DNA of 6,722 nt from JAFHCF01 sp048497495 (GTDB taxonomy: Bacteria; Pseudomonadota; Alphaproteobacteria; Rhizobiales; Ancalomicrobiaceae), in the NCBI GenBank assembly GCA_048497495.1, contig JAFHCF010000212.1, positions 1 to 6,722 on the forward strand, read 5' to 3'. How positions within the stretch are numbered: position 1 is the stretch's first letter; each line of letters opens with the position of its first letter. Under the pieces are notes generated by a model. It searched no databases. It was not told the origin of the DNA and was given only the letters and a program-made list of their open reading frames with translations. Of this stretch, positions 1 to 5,613 are shown one piece after another. The position numbers and the translations under genes are program-made.

Positions 1-73
1 GCGAGGAGCCGATCAGGCCGATGCCGATCAGGGCGACGCGTTCGAACATCGGCGAAGTCGAAGGTCCGTTCAT
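1..73 (-). CDS. tyrC: Prephenate/arogenate dehydrogenase TyrC, N-terminal fragment (runs off the window)
   Basis: Only the first 24 codons lie in the window. The start ATG (73-71) overlaps the hisC stop as ATGA, which implies translational coupling. The visible peptide reads about eight hydrophilic residues, a second Met at residue 9, and then FERVALIGIGLIGSS. That is the first beta strand and GxGxxG nucleotide-binding loop (GIGLIGSS) of the NAD(P)-dependent prephenate/arogenate dehydrogenase family. The enzyme would oxidatively decarboxylate prephenate or arogenate on the way to tyrosine. Identification rests on the Rossmann loop plus the hisC/chorismate mutase neighbours, since the catalytic part is outside the window. 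Another Rossmann dehydrogenase cannot be excluded from 24 residues, but the conserved alphaproteobacterial order chorismate mutase-hisC-tyrC makes this the best call. Whether prephenate or arogenate is the substrate is not visible. Confidence 0.8.
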   Translation of the reverse strand, partial: MNGPSTSPMFERVALIGIGLIGSS

Positions 74-1194
74 GCCGCGCCTCCCTTCCCCATGAAGGCG
101 GTGAGCGCCGCGATCAGGGCCTCGTTGGCCTCGGCCGAGCCGATGGTGACACGCAGCGCGTCGGGGAAGCCGTAGGCGTCGACCCGACGGACGATGACGC
201 CGTGCTCCAGGAGATACGCGTCGGCGTCGGCCGCTCGCCTGCCCGGAACGTCGGGGAAGTGGACGAGCACGAAATTCGCCACCGAAGGCGTCACGGTCAG
301 CCCGAGCGCCGTCAGCGCCGCCGTCACCTTCTCGCGCCAGATCTCGTTGTGATCGGCGGCGGCGCGGAGGAAGTCGCGGTCCTCGAGCGCGGCGATGCCG
401 GCGGCGATCGCCGCGGTCGAGATGTTGAAGGGCGCGCGGATCCGGTTCATCGCGTCGATGACGTGGTCGGGACCGTAAGCCCAACCGAGGCGAGCGCCGG
501 CCAGCCCGTAGATCTTCGAGAAGGTCCGGGTCATCACCACGTTGTCGGACGAAGAGACCAGCTCGATCCCGGCCTCGTAGTCGTTGCGCCGGACATATTC
601 GGCGTAAGCCGCGTCGAGCACCAGCACGACGTGCCTCGGCAGGCCCGCCTGCAGCCGCTTGACCTCGTCGAACGGCAGATAGGTGCCGGTCGGATTGTTG
701 GGATTGGCGAGGAAGACGATCTTGGTGCGCGGCGTCACCGCCGCGAGGATGGCGTCGACGTCGGCGGTCCGGTTCTTTTCCGGCACCTTCACCGGCTTGC
801 CGCCGGCCGCCGTGATGACGATCGGATAGACCAGGAAGCCGTGTTCCGAATAGATGCCCTCGTCGCCGGGGCCGACATAGGCATGGGCGACCAGGTTCAG
901 CACCTCGTCGGAACCGGTGCCGCAGATGATGCGCTCGGGCGCCAGCCCGGTCGCCCGGCCGATCGCCTCTCTGAGCGAGGGGGCGGTATCCTCCGGATAG
1001 AGTTCGAGCTTGGCCGCAGCCGCCCTGTAGGCCTCGATCGCCTTGGGGCTGGGGCCGAGCGGCGTCTCGTTGGAGGAGAGCTTGTGGAGCTTGGCGCCGC
1101 CGGAGGCCTTGGACTTGCCGGGGACGTAGGCGGCGATGTCGAGAACGCCGGCGCGCGGTGTCGGGCGCTCGGGGCGAAGGGTGTCGGACGTCAT
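70..1194 (-). CDS. hisC: Histidinol-phosphate / aromatic aminotransferase HisC
   Basis: A 374-residue PLP-dependent fold-type I aminotransferase, the usual length for HisC. Visible landmarks are the SNETPLGPSP substrate loop near residues 41-50, NPNNPTG at 164-170, the PLP-contacting Asp in LVLDAAYAEY (D194), the Schiff-base lysine in TRTFSKIYGLAGARLG (K227), and the C-terminal substrate arginine in ALRVTIGS (R348). The family converts imidazole acetol-phosphate plus glutamate to histidinol-phosphate. Members placed next to tyrC also act on aromatic keto acids or prephenate, so the true substrate here is uncertain. The gene sits 57 nt downstream of the chorismate mutase stop and overlaps tyrC by 4 nt, so it is the middle gene of a minus-strand operon. 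A purine-rich GAGAG lies about 7 nt before the ATG and is the 3' arm of a short palindrome (1202-1214), so folding could partly mask the ribosome binding site. Confidence 0.93.
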   Translation of the reverse strand: MTSDTLRPERPTPRAGVLDIAAYVPGKSKASGGAKLHKLSSNETPLGPSPKAIEAYRAAAAKLELYPEDTAPSLREAIGRATGLAPERIICGTGSDEVLNLVAHAYVGPGDEGIYSEHGFLVYPIVITAAGGKPVKVPEKNRTADVDAILAAVTPRTKIVFLANPNNPTGTYLPFDEVKRLQAGLPRHVVLVLDAAYAEYVRRNDYEAGIELVSSSDNVVMTRTFSKIYGLAGARLGWAYGPDHVIDAMNRIRAPFNISTAAIAAGIAALEDRDFLRAAADHNEIWREKVTAALTALGLTVTPSVANFVLVHFPDVPGRRAADADAYLLEHGVIVRRVDAYGFPDALRVTIGSAEANEALIAALTAFMGKGGAA

Positions 1195-1251
1195 GGTCTG
1201 TCTCTCGTCGAGAGGAAGGTCTTCGGGTTCGGGGCGCTCAGCCGGGACGCG

Positions 1252-2115
1252 TCACTCGGCCTCGACCGAGGCGACGGCGCCCGGCCCGCTATGTCGGATC
1301 GGCGCCGGATAGCCCCCGACGGGCCGGGGATCGCGGACCTCGACATGGGCCGTGGCGAAGGTGGCGACCACCGCCTCGACCGGGGTCTCGGCCGGGCTCG
1401 CCACCAGGAACTGGCTGCGCGGCCCGTGGTCGTATCGGGCGAGCAACTCGAAGCCGGCGGTCTCCAGCGCGTCGGTCGGATCGCGATCGCCGACGCCGGT
1501 GAAGGCATGGATCAGCACTTCCGGGCCGACGCCCTCGGAGATCGGATTGGAGACCACCAGCGCCGGCAGGTCGGCGACGCGGCCCTCGAAGCGGATATAG
1601 GGGAGACGGGCGATGACGCGCGGGCCGTCGCCGCCGAGGCGGGTCCACCAGGGGCCGACCCAAGAGGGCTGCGACTGGCGGATGATGCCGAGGTCGGAGA
1701 CGGACGTCGCGACCGCATCGATCACCTCGTCGGGGCCGGCGACCAGATGGGCGGGCACGGTGAAGCCGAAATAGAAGCGGGCGAGATCGCGCATGGCGAC
1801 GGGATCGCGGCCACCGTCCATGTAGACCTCGTAATGGGCCTGGAGGAAGGTGAAGGTCGAGACGATCTCGCGCCAGATGTGCTCGACGGTCGAGATCGGC
1901 AGGATGCCGCGATGACGCGTCACCAGGCGGCGCATCATGTCGGCCTCGCGGGCCGGCCGGAAGGCGGCGCCGGAGGCGACCGTTCCCTTGGCGGTGATCA
2001 ACTCGTCGATGATGGCGCTGCGCGCCACCAGGAGACGGTGGATCTCCTCGTCGATGTCGTCGATTTCGCGGCGGAGCCCGGCGAGCCGCAGGGCCGGATC
2101 TATCGTCTCGGTCAT
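1252..2115 (-). CDS. AroQ-class chorismate mutase with an unassigned C-terminal domain
   Basis: 287 residues from the ATG at 2115. A longer reading from 2157 adds 14 residues but has no ribosome binding site, and it would start inside a plausible -10 element, whereas GGGTGG stands about 7 nt before the chosen ATG. Residues 1-95 form an all-helical AroQ chorismate mutase domain. LRREIDDIDEEIHRLLVAR, then the TAK motif, place R15, R32 and K43 at the same spacing as E. coli CM residues R11, R28 and K39, and Q92 corresponds to Q88. It would rearrange chorismate to prephenate. The remaining ~190 residues (including SWVGPWWTRL at about 151-160) lack the clear ENS and TRF motifs of prephenate dehydratase and have no obvious ACT domain. 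They could be a degenerate dehydratase-like or regulatory domain. Proteins of this length at this locus are common in Rhizobiales. It is the first gene of the operon with hisC and tyrC. Confidence 0.85.
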   Translation of the reverse strand: MTETIDPALRLAGLRREIDDIDEEIHRLLVARSAIIDELITAKGTVASGAAFRPAREADMMRRLVTRHRGILPISTVEHIWREIVSTFTFLQAHYEVYMDGGRDPVAMRDLARFYFGFTVPAHLVAGPDEVIDAVATSVSDLGIIRQSQPSWVGPWWTRLGGDGPRVIARLPYIRFEGRVADLPALVVSNPISEGVGPEVLIHAFTGVGDRDPTDALETAGFELLARYDHGPRSQFLVASPAETPVEAVVATFATAHVEVRDPRPVGGYPAPIRHSGPGAVASVEAE

Positions 2116-2152
2116 GGCTGAGCCACCCGCACCCTCGTTCGGAACCGAGCCG

Positions 2153-2180
2153 TTCATAAGCGAAGCCGGCGCGAAATCAA
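2153..2180 (-). promoter_or_regulatory. Possible promoter of the chorismate mutase-hisC-tyrC operon
   Basis: On the minus strand TTGATT (2180-2175) and TATGAA (2158-2153) are separated by 16 nt, a reasonable sigma-70-type pair about 40 nt before the ATG at 2115. It lies in one of the few AT-richer patches of this divergent intergenic region. If real, transcription starts inside or after the alternative start codon at 2157, which supports the shorter chorismate mutase. This is inference from motif and position only. Confidence 0.35.
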
Positions 2181-2202
2181 AGAAGACAATGGCACGGCGC
2201 GA

Positions 2203-2231
2203 TTGACAGACGGCGTCGGCGACCGCATCCC
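2203..2231 (+). promoter_or_regulatory. Possible metX promoter
   Basis: A perfect TTGACA (2203-2208) is followed after 17 nt by CATCCC (2226-2231), a weak -10 match. It points at metX, whose ATG is 28 nt further on. The -35 is striking in such GC-rich DNA, but the -10 is poor and a different one may be used. No activator or repressor site is recognised. Confidence 0.35.
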
Positions 2232-2244
2232 TTGTCGCCCTTTT
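2218..2244 (+). promoter_or_regulatory. Terminator-like hairpin in the metX leader
   Basis: GGCGAC (2218-2223) and GTCGCC (2234-2239) form a perfect 6-bp stem with a 10-nt loop, followed by CTTTT (2240-2244) and then at once by the metX GGAAG ribosome binding site (2246-2250). No plus-strand gene precedes it, so if it terminates transcription it would act as an attenuator of metX. Two short alternative palindromes (2209-2217 and 2215-2223) overlap its 5' arm and would compete with it. The stem is short and the T run is only four, so it may be chance. Confidence 0.3.
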
Positions 2245-2258
2245 CGGAAGTACCGCCG

Positions 2259-3443
2259 ATGACCACGCCCGACGACGCTCCTCTCGCCGATCCGCCCGTC
2301 ACCCATCACCGTCAGGCCGACGAGCCGTCGAGCCCGGTGGCGCGCTTCGGCGTCGACCAGCCCCTGACGCTCGACGCCGGCGTGATGCTGGCGCCCTGGC
2401 AGATCGCCTATCAGACCTACGGCACGCTCAACCCGGCGAAGTCGAACGCGGTGCTGATCTGCCACGCGCTGACCGGCGACCAGCACGTCGCCAACACTCA
2501 CCCGGTCACCGGCAAGCCGGGCTGGTGGGATCTGGTGGTCGGCCCCGGCCGGCCGATCGACACCGACCGGTTCTTCGTGATCTGCGCCAACGTGCTCGGC
2601 GGCTGCATGGGCACCACCGGGCCGGCCTCGACCAACCCGGCGACCGGGCGGGCCTGGGGCCTCGACCTGCCGGTCGTCACCATCGCCGACATGGTGCGCT
2701 CGCAGGTGGCGCTGATCGATCACCTCGGCATTCCCGACCTGTTTCTGGTGGCCGGCGGCTCGATGGGCGGCATGCAGGTGCTGCAATGGGCCTCGGCCTA
2801 TCCGGAGCGCGTCTTCGCCGCCGCGCCGATCGCCACCTCGACCTCGCATTCGGCCCAGAACATCGCCTTCTACGAGGTCGGTCGCCAAGCGGTGATGGCG
2901 GACCCCGACTGGCGGGAGGGGCGCTACCTCGACTTCGGCGTGGCGCCGAGGAAGGGGCTCGCCGTCGCCCGCATGGCCGCCCACATCACCTACATGTCGG
3001 AAGTGTCGCTGCACCAGAAATTCGGGCGCAAGCTGCAGAACCGCGAGACGCTGGGTTTCGGCTTCGACAGCGACTTCCAGATCGAGAGTTACCTGCGCCA
3101 TCAGGGGGCGAGTTTCGTCGATCGCTTCGACGCCAATTCCTACCTCTACGTCAGTCGCGCGATGGACTACTTCGATCTCGCCAATGATCACGGCGGGGTC
3201 CTGGCGAACGCCTTCAAGGGGACCGACACGCGCTTCTGCGTCATGTCCTTCACCACCGACTGGGCGTTTCCGACGCGCGACAGCCGCGCCACCGTCCATG
3301 CGCTCAACGCGGCCGGCGCGCGGGTGTCCTTCGCCGAGATCGTCACCGATCGCGGCCATGACGCCTTCCTGCTCGACGAACCGGAGATGCACGCCATCCT
3401 CACCGGCTTCATCGACGCGGCGGCGCGGGCGCGCGGGATCTGA
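2259..3443 (+). CDS. metX: Homoserine O-acetyltransferase MetX
   Basis: 394 residues. The ATG at 2259 is chosen over the upstream TTG at 2232 because GGAAG lies 8 nt before it. This is an alpha/beta-hydrolase-fold acyltransferase that moves an acyl group from acyl-CoA to the hydroxyl of L-homoserine, the committed step of methionine synthesis. Family landmarks in order are FGV near the N terminus, CHALTGDQH, GGCMGTTGPAS, the nucleophile elbow GGSMGG with catalytic S168, the acid D334 in FTTDWAFPT, and the base H367 in DRGHDAFL. All three triad residues are present and the length is normal, with a slightly long polar N-terminal tail of about 25 residues. It is followed 23 nt later by metW, its usual partner. 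Most MetX proteins use acetyl-CoA but some use succinyl-CoA, and the donor cannot be settled by eye. Confidence 0.95.
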   Translation: MTTPDDAPLADPPVTHHRQADEPSSPVARFGVDQPLTLDAGVMLAPWQIAYQTYGTLNPAKSNAVLICHALTGDQHVANTHPVTGKPGWWDLVVGPGRPIDTDRFFVICANVLGGCMGTTGPASTNPATGRAWGLDLPVVTIADMVRSQVALIDHLGIPDLFLVAGGSMGGMQVLQWASAYPERVFAAAPIATSTSHSAQNIAFYEVGRQAVMADPDWREGRYLDFGVAPRKGLAVARMAAHITYMSEVSLHQKFGRKLQNRETLGFGFDSDFQIESYLRHQGASFVDRFDANSYLYVSRAMDYFDLANDHGGVLANAFKGTDTRFCVMSFTTDWAFPTRDSRATVHALNAAGARVSFAEIVTDRGHDAFLLDEPEMHAILTGFIDAAARARGI

Positions 3444-3466
3444 GCGTGATCTGAGAGGAACCGCCG

Positions 3467-4120
3467 ATGTTGGATGCGAACGGCATCTCCAAGACCCCGA
3501 CCGTGCCGGAGGCGCGCATCGATCTGGCGGTGATCGCCGATCTGGTGCCGGCGGGGGTGCGCCTCCTCGACGTCGGCTGCGGCGACGGGTCGCTGCTCGA
3601 ATATCTGGTCGCCACCAAGGGGATCGACGGGCGCGGGGTGGAATTGTCGCAGAAGGGGGTCAACGACGCGGTGGGGCGCGGTCTGCCGGTGATCCAGGGC
3701 GACGCCGACACCGACCTCGTCACCTATCCCGACGACGCCTTCGACTACGTCGTGCTGTCGCAGACCCTGCAGGCGACCACTCATCCGCGCCGGGTGCTCG
3801 AGCAACTCCTGCGCATCGGCCACCGGGCGGTGGTGTCGCTGCCCAATTTCGGGCATTGGCACATCCGTTGGCAGTTCCTGATATTCGGCCGCATGCCGGT
3901 GACCGAGGATCTGCCCTATTCCTGGTACGACACCCCCAACATCCACTTCTGCACCATCCGCGACTTCGTCGAACTGGCGAAGGAGATCGACGTCGAGATC
4001 GAGAAGGCGATCGCCCTCGACGCCCACGGCCGCAAACTGTCGTTCAACGCGCCGTGGTGGTTGTGGAACCTGTTCGGCGAACAGGCGGTCTTCGTCCTGA
4101 AGCGCAAGGGCGCGGCGTGA
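3467..4120 (+). CDS. metW: Methionine biosynthesis protein MetW
   Basis: 217 residues, normal for the family. AGAGGAA sits 6 nt before the ATG. The fold is that of a class I SAM-dependent methyltransferase. The glycine-rich motif LLDVGCGDGS spans residues 33-42, an acidic residue ends strand 2 (E59 in GRGVELS), and the family-specific stretch SLPNFGHWHIRW and the following FLIFGRMPVTEDLPYSWYDT are intact. MetW is found next to metX in many proteobacteria and is needed together with it for homoserine acylation. It is thought to act on or with MetX rather than as a proven methyltransferase. Only 23 nt separate it from metX, so the two form one transcript. A likely terminator follows, so this is probably the last gene of the unit. 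Confidence 0.93.
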   Translation: MLDANGISKTPTVPEARIDLAVIADLVPAGVRLLDVGCGDGSLLEYLVATKGIDGRGVELSQKGVNDAVGRGLPVIQGDADTDLVTYPDDAFDYVVLSQTLQATTHPRRVLEQLLRIGHRAVVSLPNFGHWHIRWQFLIFGRMPVTEDLPYSWYDTPNIHFCTIRDFVELAKEIDVEIEKAIALDAHGRKLSFNAPWWLWNLFGEQAVFVLKRKGAA

Positions 4121-4126
4121 GGGCAG

Positions 4127-4153
4127 GGCGGCCTCGGGTGCGCCGCCGGTTTT
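4127..4153 (+). terminator. Probable intrinsic terminator after metW
   Basis: GGCGGC (4127-4132) pairs perfectly with GCCGCC (4142-4147) across a 9-nt loop, and GGTTTT follows. It begins 7 nt after the metW stop, the expected place for the end of metXW. The T tract is short and two G residues separate it from the stem, so strength is uncertain. Confidence 0.45.
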
Positions 4154-4160
4154 CCGTCGA

Positions 4161-4194
4161 ACACGCTCAGGACGTGTATAATTACGAAATACAC
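4161..4194 (+). promoter_or_regulatory. AT-rich promoter with nested inverted repeats (possible operator)
   Basis: A perfect TATAAT lies at 4177-4182 in otherwise very GC-rich DNA, 66 nt before the ATG of the small membrane protein. It is embedded in GTGTAT-N9-ATACAC (4174-4194), a perfect inverted repeat. The left arm also pairs with ACACG at 4161-4165 as ACACG-N7-CGTGT (4161-4177). No good -35 box is visible at 16-18 nt spacing. The dyad overlapping the -10 is what a repressor site looks like. Promoter and operator roles are inferred; the repeats are seen directly. Confidence 0.45.
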
Positions 4195-4248
4195 AGCGAC
4201 GGTCTCGACCGCTAGTCTGAGGGCTTCCGCAATCAGGGGGTTCGGACC

Positions 4249-4512
4249 ATGCGCAATCTCATCCTCAAGGCGCTCGATTTCGTCGCCGTCGCTCTCGTCG
4301 TCCTGGCGACCCTCGGGGGTCTCGTCATGGGGCTGGGCATCGCATCGCAGCCCTATGCGCCGACCCTGGTCCGCGTCCTCGCGCCGGTCCTCGGGATCGC
4401 CCTCGGGTTCGTGTCGGGCGTTCTCGTATCCGGCGGCATCCTGGCGCTCACCGAAATCGCCAAGAACACGCGCCGGACGGTGGAACTGCTCGAGCGGGCG
4501 TCCCCGCGCTGA
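4249..4512 (+). CDS. Small two-helix membrane protein, function unknown
   Basis: 87 residues. AGGGGG lies 8 nt before the ATG, a good ribosome binding site. Two hydrophobic segments are plain: roughly residues 10-32, and 42-68 with several glycines (ALGFVSGVLVSGGILAL). A short loop containing QPYAP joins them, and a charged tail (AKNTRRTVELLERASPR) follows. By the positive-inside rule the short basic N terminus and the basic tail would both be cytoplasmic, giving a hairpin. There are no catalytic motifs and I do not recognise the family. It has its own upstream promoter-like region, is separated from metW by a likely terminator, and is convergent with the broken xerC fragment 33 nt further on. 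Codon use matches its neighbours and the reading frame is intact, so it is probably a real gene. Confidence 0.75.
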   Translation: MRNLILKALDFVAVALVVLATLGGLVMGLGIASQPYAPTLVRVLAPVLGIALGFVSGVLVSGGILALTEIAKNTRRTVELLERASPR

Positions 4513-4528
4513 TTCGCACGCCGACGAT

Positions 4529-4543
4529 CGACGGTGGCCGTCG
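4529..4543 (+). terminator. GC hairpin between convergent ends (weak terminator candidate)
   Basis: CGACGG (4529-4534) and CCGTCG (4538-4543) form a perfect 6-bp stem with loop TGG in the 33-nt gap between the membrane protein stop and the stop of the xerC fragment. There is no T run on either strand, so it would not be a classical intrinsic terminator. Position is the main argument. Confidence 0.25.
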
Positions 4544-4545
4544 CC

Positions 4546-4850
4546 TCATGCCTGCGGGTGCGTCCTCGACCAGACATCGAGGAGCCTCGCGGCGTCCACC
4601 CCGGTGTAGATCTGGGTGGTCGACAGCGAGGCGTGACCCAACAGTTCCTGAATGGCCCGCAGATCGCCACCGGCGCCGAGCAGCTGGGTGGCGAAGGAGT
4701 GGACGCAGCGCATGCGGCATCGCCGTGTCGGGGAGGCCCAAGGCCCCTCTGAGCCGTTTCATCGCCAGTTGGATCAATCGCGGCGACAGCGGACCGCCCT
4801 TCACCCTGCGGAACATCGGTACATCCGCTTCGAGGTGGAAGGGGTAGAGC
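4546..4850 (-). pseudogene. Broken 3' fragment of a xerC-like tyrosine recombinase
   Basis: This segment aligns end to end with the 3' third of the complete xerC in this window (5614 onward), from the shared stop codon up to about XerC residue 210-215. Hand alignment over about 272 nt gives roughly 36 mismatches (about 87% identity) plus one extra G at about 4701. That base shifts the frame just after PHALR, between the HxxR motif and the HSFAT segment. Upstream of the shift the peptide reads MFRRVKGGPLSPRL...PHALR. Downstream, in the corrected frame, it reads HSFATQLL, then QELLGHASLSTTQIYT with the nucleophile Tyr, then THPQA and stop. The N-terminal two thirds, including the first catalytic Arg and the Lys, are absent, so it cannot make an active recombinase. 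About 25 of 34 differing codons are synonymous. The right boundary is approximate, where the similarity meets the lpdA remnant. Confidence 0.85.
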
Positions 4851-4855
4851 TTCAG

Positions 4856-4996
4856 ATGATCCACGAGGCGGCGGTGCTGATGGAATTCGGAGGCTCGGCC
4901 GAAGACCTGGCCCGCACCTGCCACGCCCACCCGCCCATGCCGGAAGCGGTCAAAGAAGCGGCAATGGGCGTCGACAAGCGGTCGATCCACATCTGA
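4856..4996 (+). pseudogene. C-terminal remnant of dihydrolipoamide dehydrogenase (lpdA)
   Basis: The last 46 codons and stop of a dihydrolipoamide dehydrogenase. They read MIHEAAVLMEFGGSAEDLAR, then TCHAHP, EAVKEAA and a VDKR-x-IH end, which is the dimer-interface tail of the alphaproteobacterial enzyme. It includes the catalytic His of HAHP and the Glu a few residues on. Two normally conserved positions after HAHP (usually T and S) are both Pro here. The FAD and NAD domains are missing: immediately upstream the sequence turns into the opposite-strand xerC fragment. The open frame continues leftward to 4652 only as an antisense shadow of that fragment. No start codon with a ribosome binding site is visible, so it is taken as a non-functional remnant. 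It ends 20 nt from the convergent stop of the acetyltransferase gene. Confidence 0.8.
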
Positions 4997-5016
4997 GCGG
5001 ATCGCGAGATCTGAGA

Positions 5017-5580
5017 TTACGAGGGGGTGCCATCGGCGCCCCGTTTCGTGTCCGAGGTGGTCGCCGGCGAGAGCTTCAGGACCATCGCGCAACGCCGTTC
5101 TCGCGGTAGACCATGCACCGCCTCGCGCTCCAGGATCATTCGCAGACGCTCGGAGAGATCGCCGTCCGCGCAGGTTCCGAACCCGGAGGCTTCGTAGAAC
5201 GGGCGGTTCCAGGCAACGTCGGTGAAGGTCGTCAGAGTGACTTCGGTCGCACCCCGCAATCGAGCCGCCTCGACGGCGCGGGCGAGCAGGGTCCTGCCGA
5301 TCCCGTGGCCCTGATGATCGAGGTCGACGGAAAGTTCCTCGATGTGCAGCGCCGTTTCCGACGTGCCGGCGACGACGAAGCCAACCGGCCGGTCGTCCGC
5401 GCCAACCGCCACCCACGAAAGGCCCTCGGCGATCGCCGCTGCGTGGCGTTCGACCGAGAGGACGTCGTCGGAGGCGATCCAAGCGAGATCGGGCAGAACG
5501 AGGAAGGCGCGGCCGGCCGACCGTTCCACCTCGGGCAGAGCGGGAGCATCCGCGAATCGCGACGGCCTGATCGTGATCAT
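5017..5580 (-). CDS. GNAT-family N-acetyltransferase
   Basis: 187 residues from the ATG at 5580, which has GGAG 5 nt upstream. An in-frame GTG at 5598 is less likely. The N-terminal ITIRPSRFADAPALPEVERSA is the typical first strand and helix of GNAT enzymes. The acetyl-CoA-binding motif A is clear at about residues 82-100 (ELSVDLDHQGHGIGRTLL, with the Q-x-x-G-x-G pyrophosphate loop), and motif B follows as NRPFYEASGFG near 124-134. The family transfers acetyl from acetyl-CoA to an amine, but the acceptor cannot be told from sequence. After FYEASGF there is a polar stretch ending in a short charged C terminus (TTSDTKRGADGTPS). The gene lies 33 nt downstream of xerC on the same strand and probably shares its transcript. 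It is placed between xerC and the lpdA remnant, in a region with signs of rearrangement. Confidence 0.88.
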   Translation of the reverse strand: MITIRPSRFADAPALPEVERSAGRAFLVLPDLAWIASDDVLSVERHAAAIAEGLSWVAVGADDRPVGFVVAGTSETALHIEELSVDLDHQGHGIGRTLLARAVEAARLRGATEVTLTTFTDVAWNRPFYEASGFGTCADGDLSERLRMILEREAVHGLPRERRCAMVLKLSPATTSDTKRGADGTPS

Positions 5581-5613
5581 CGGTTCTCCAGTCCGCACTC
5601 GGGCAGGAATTTC

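Noticed and set aside
1202..1214. CTCTCG-T-CGAGAG palindrome before hisC as a terminator or operator
   Set aside because: It is very short with no T run. At most it affects access to the hisC ribosome binding site, noted in that entry.
202..2121. Long plus-strand open frame of 639 codons across hisC and the chorismate mutase
   Set aside because: It is antisense to two clearly recognised genes, Arg/Gly/Asp-rich without any known motif, and crosses their intergenic gap. It is a normal effect of GC-rich third positions.
2116..2258. SAM-II or other SAM-sensing riboswitch in the divergent region before metX
   Set aside because: The conserved core (ATTTG and GCCACGTTAAA-like parts) is not present on either strand.
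2154..3392. Minus-strand open frame of 412 codons opposite metX
   Set aside because: It is a shadow of metX. The product is low-complexity and rich in Arg, Gly, His and Val with no motif.
4652..4996. Plus-strand open frame of 114 codons as an intact gene
   Set aside because: Its first ~65 codons are antisense to the xerC fragment. Only the last 46 match Lpd, so it is not a real fused protein on present evidence.
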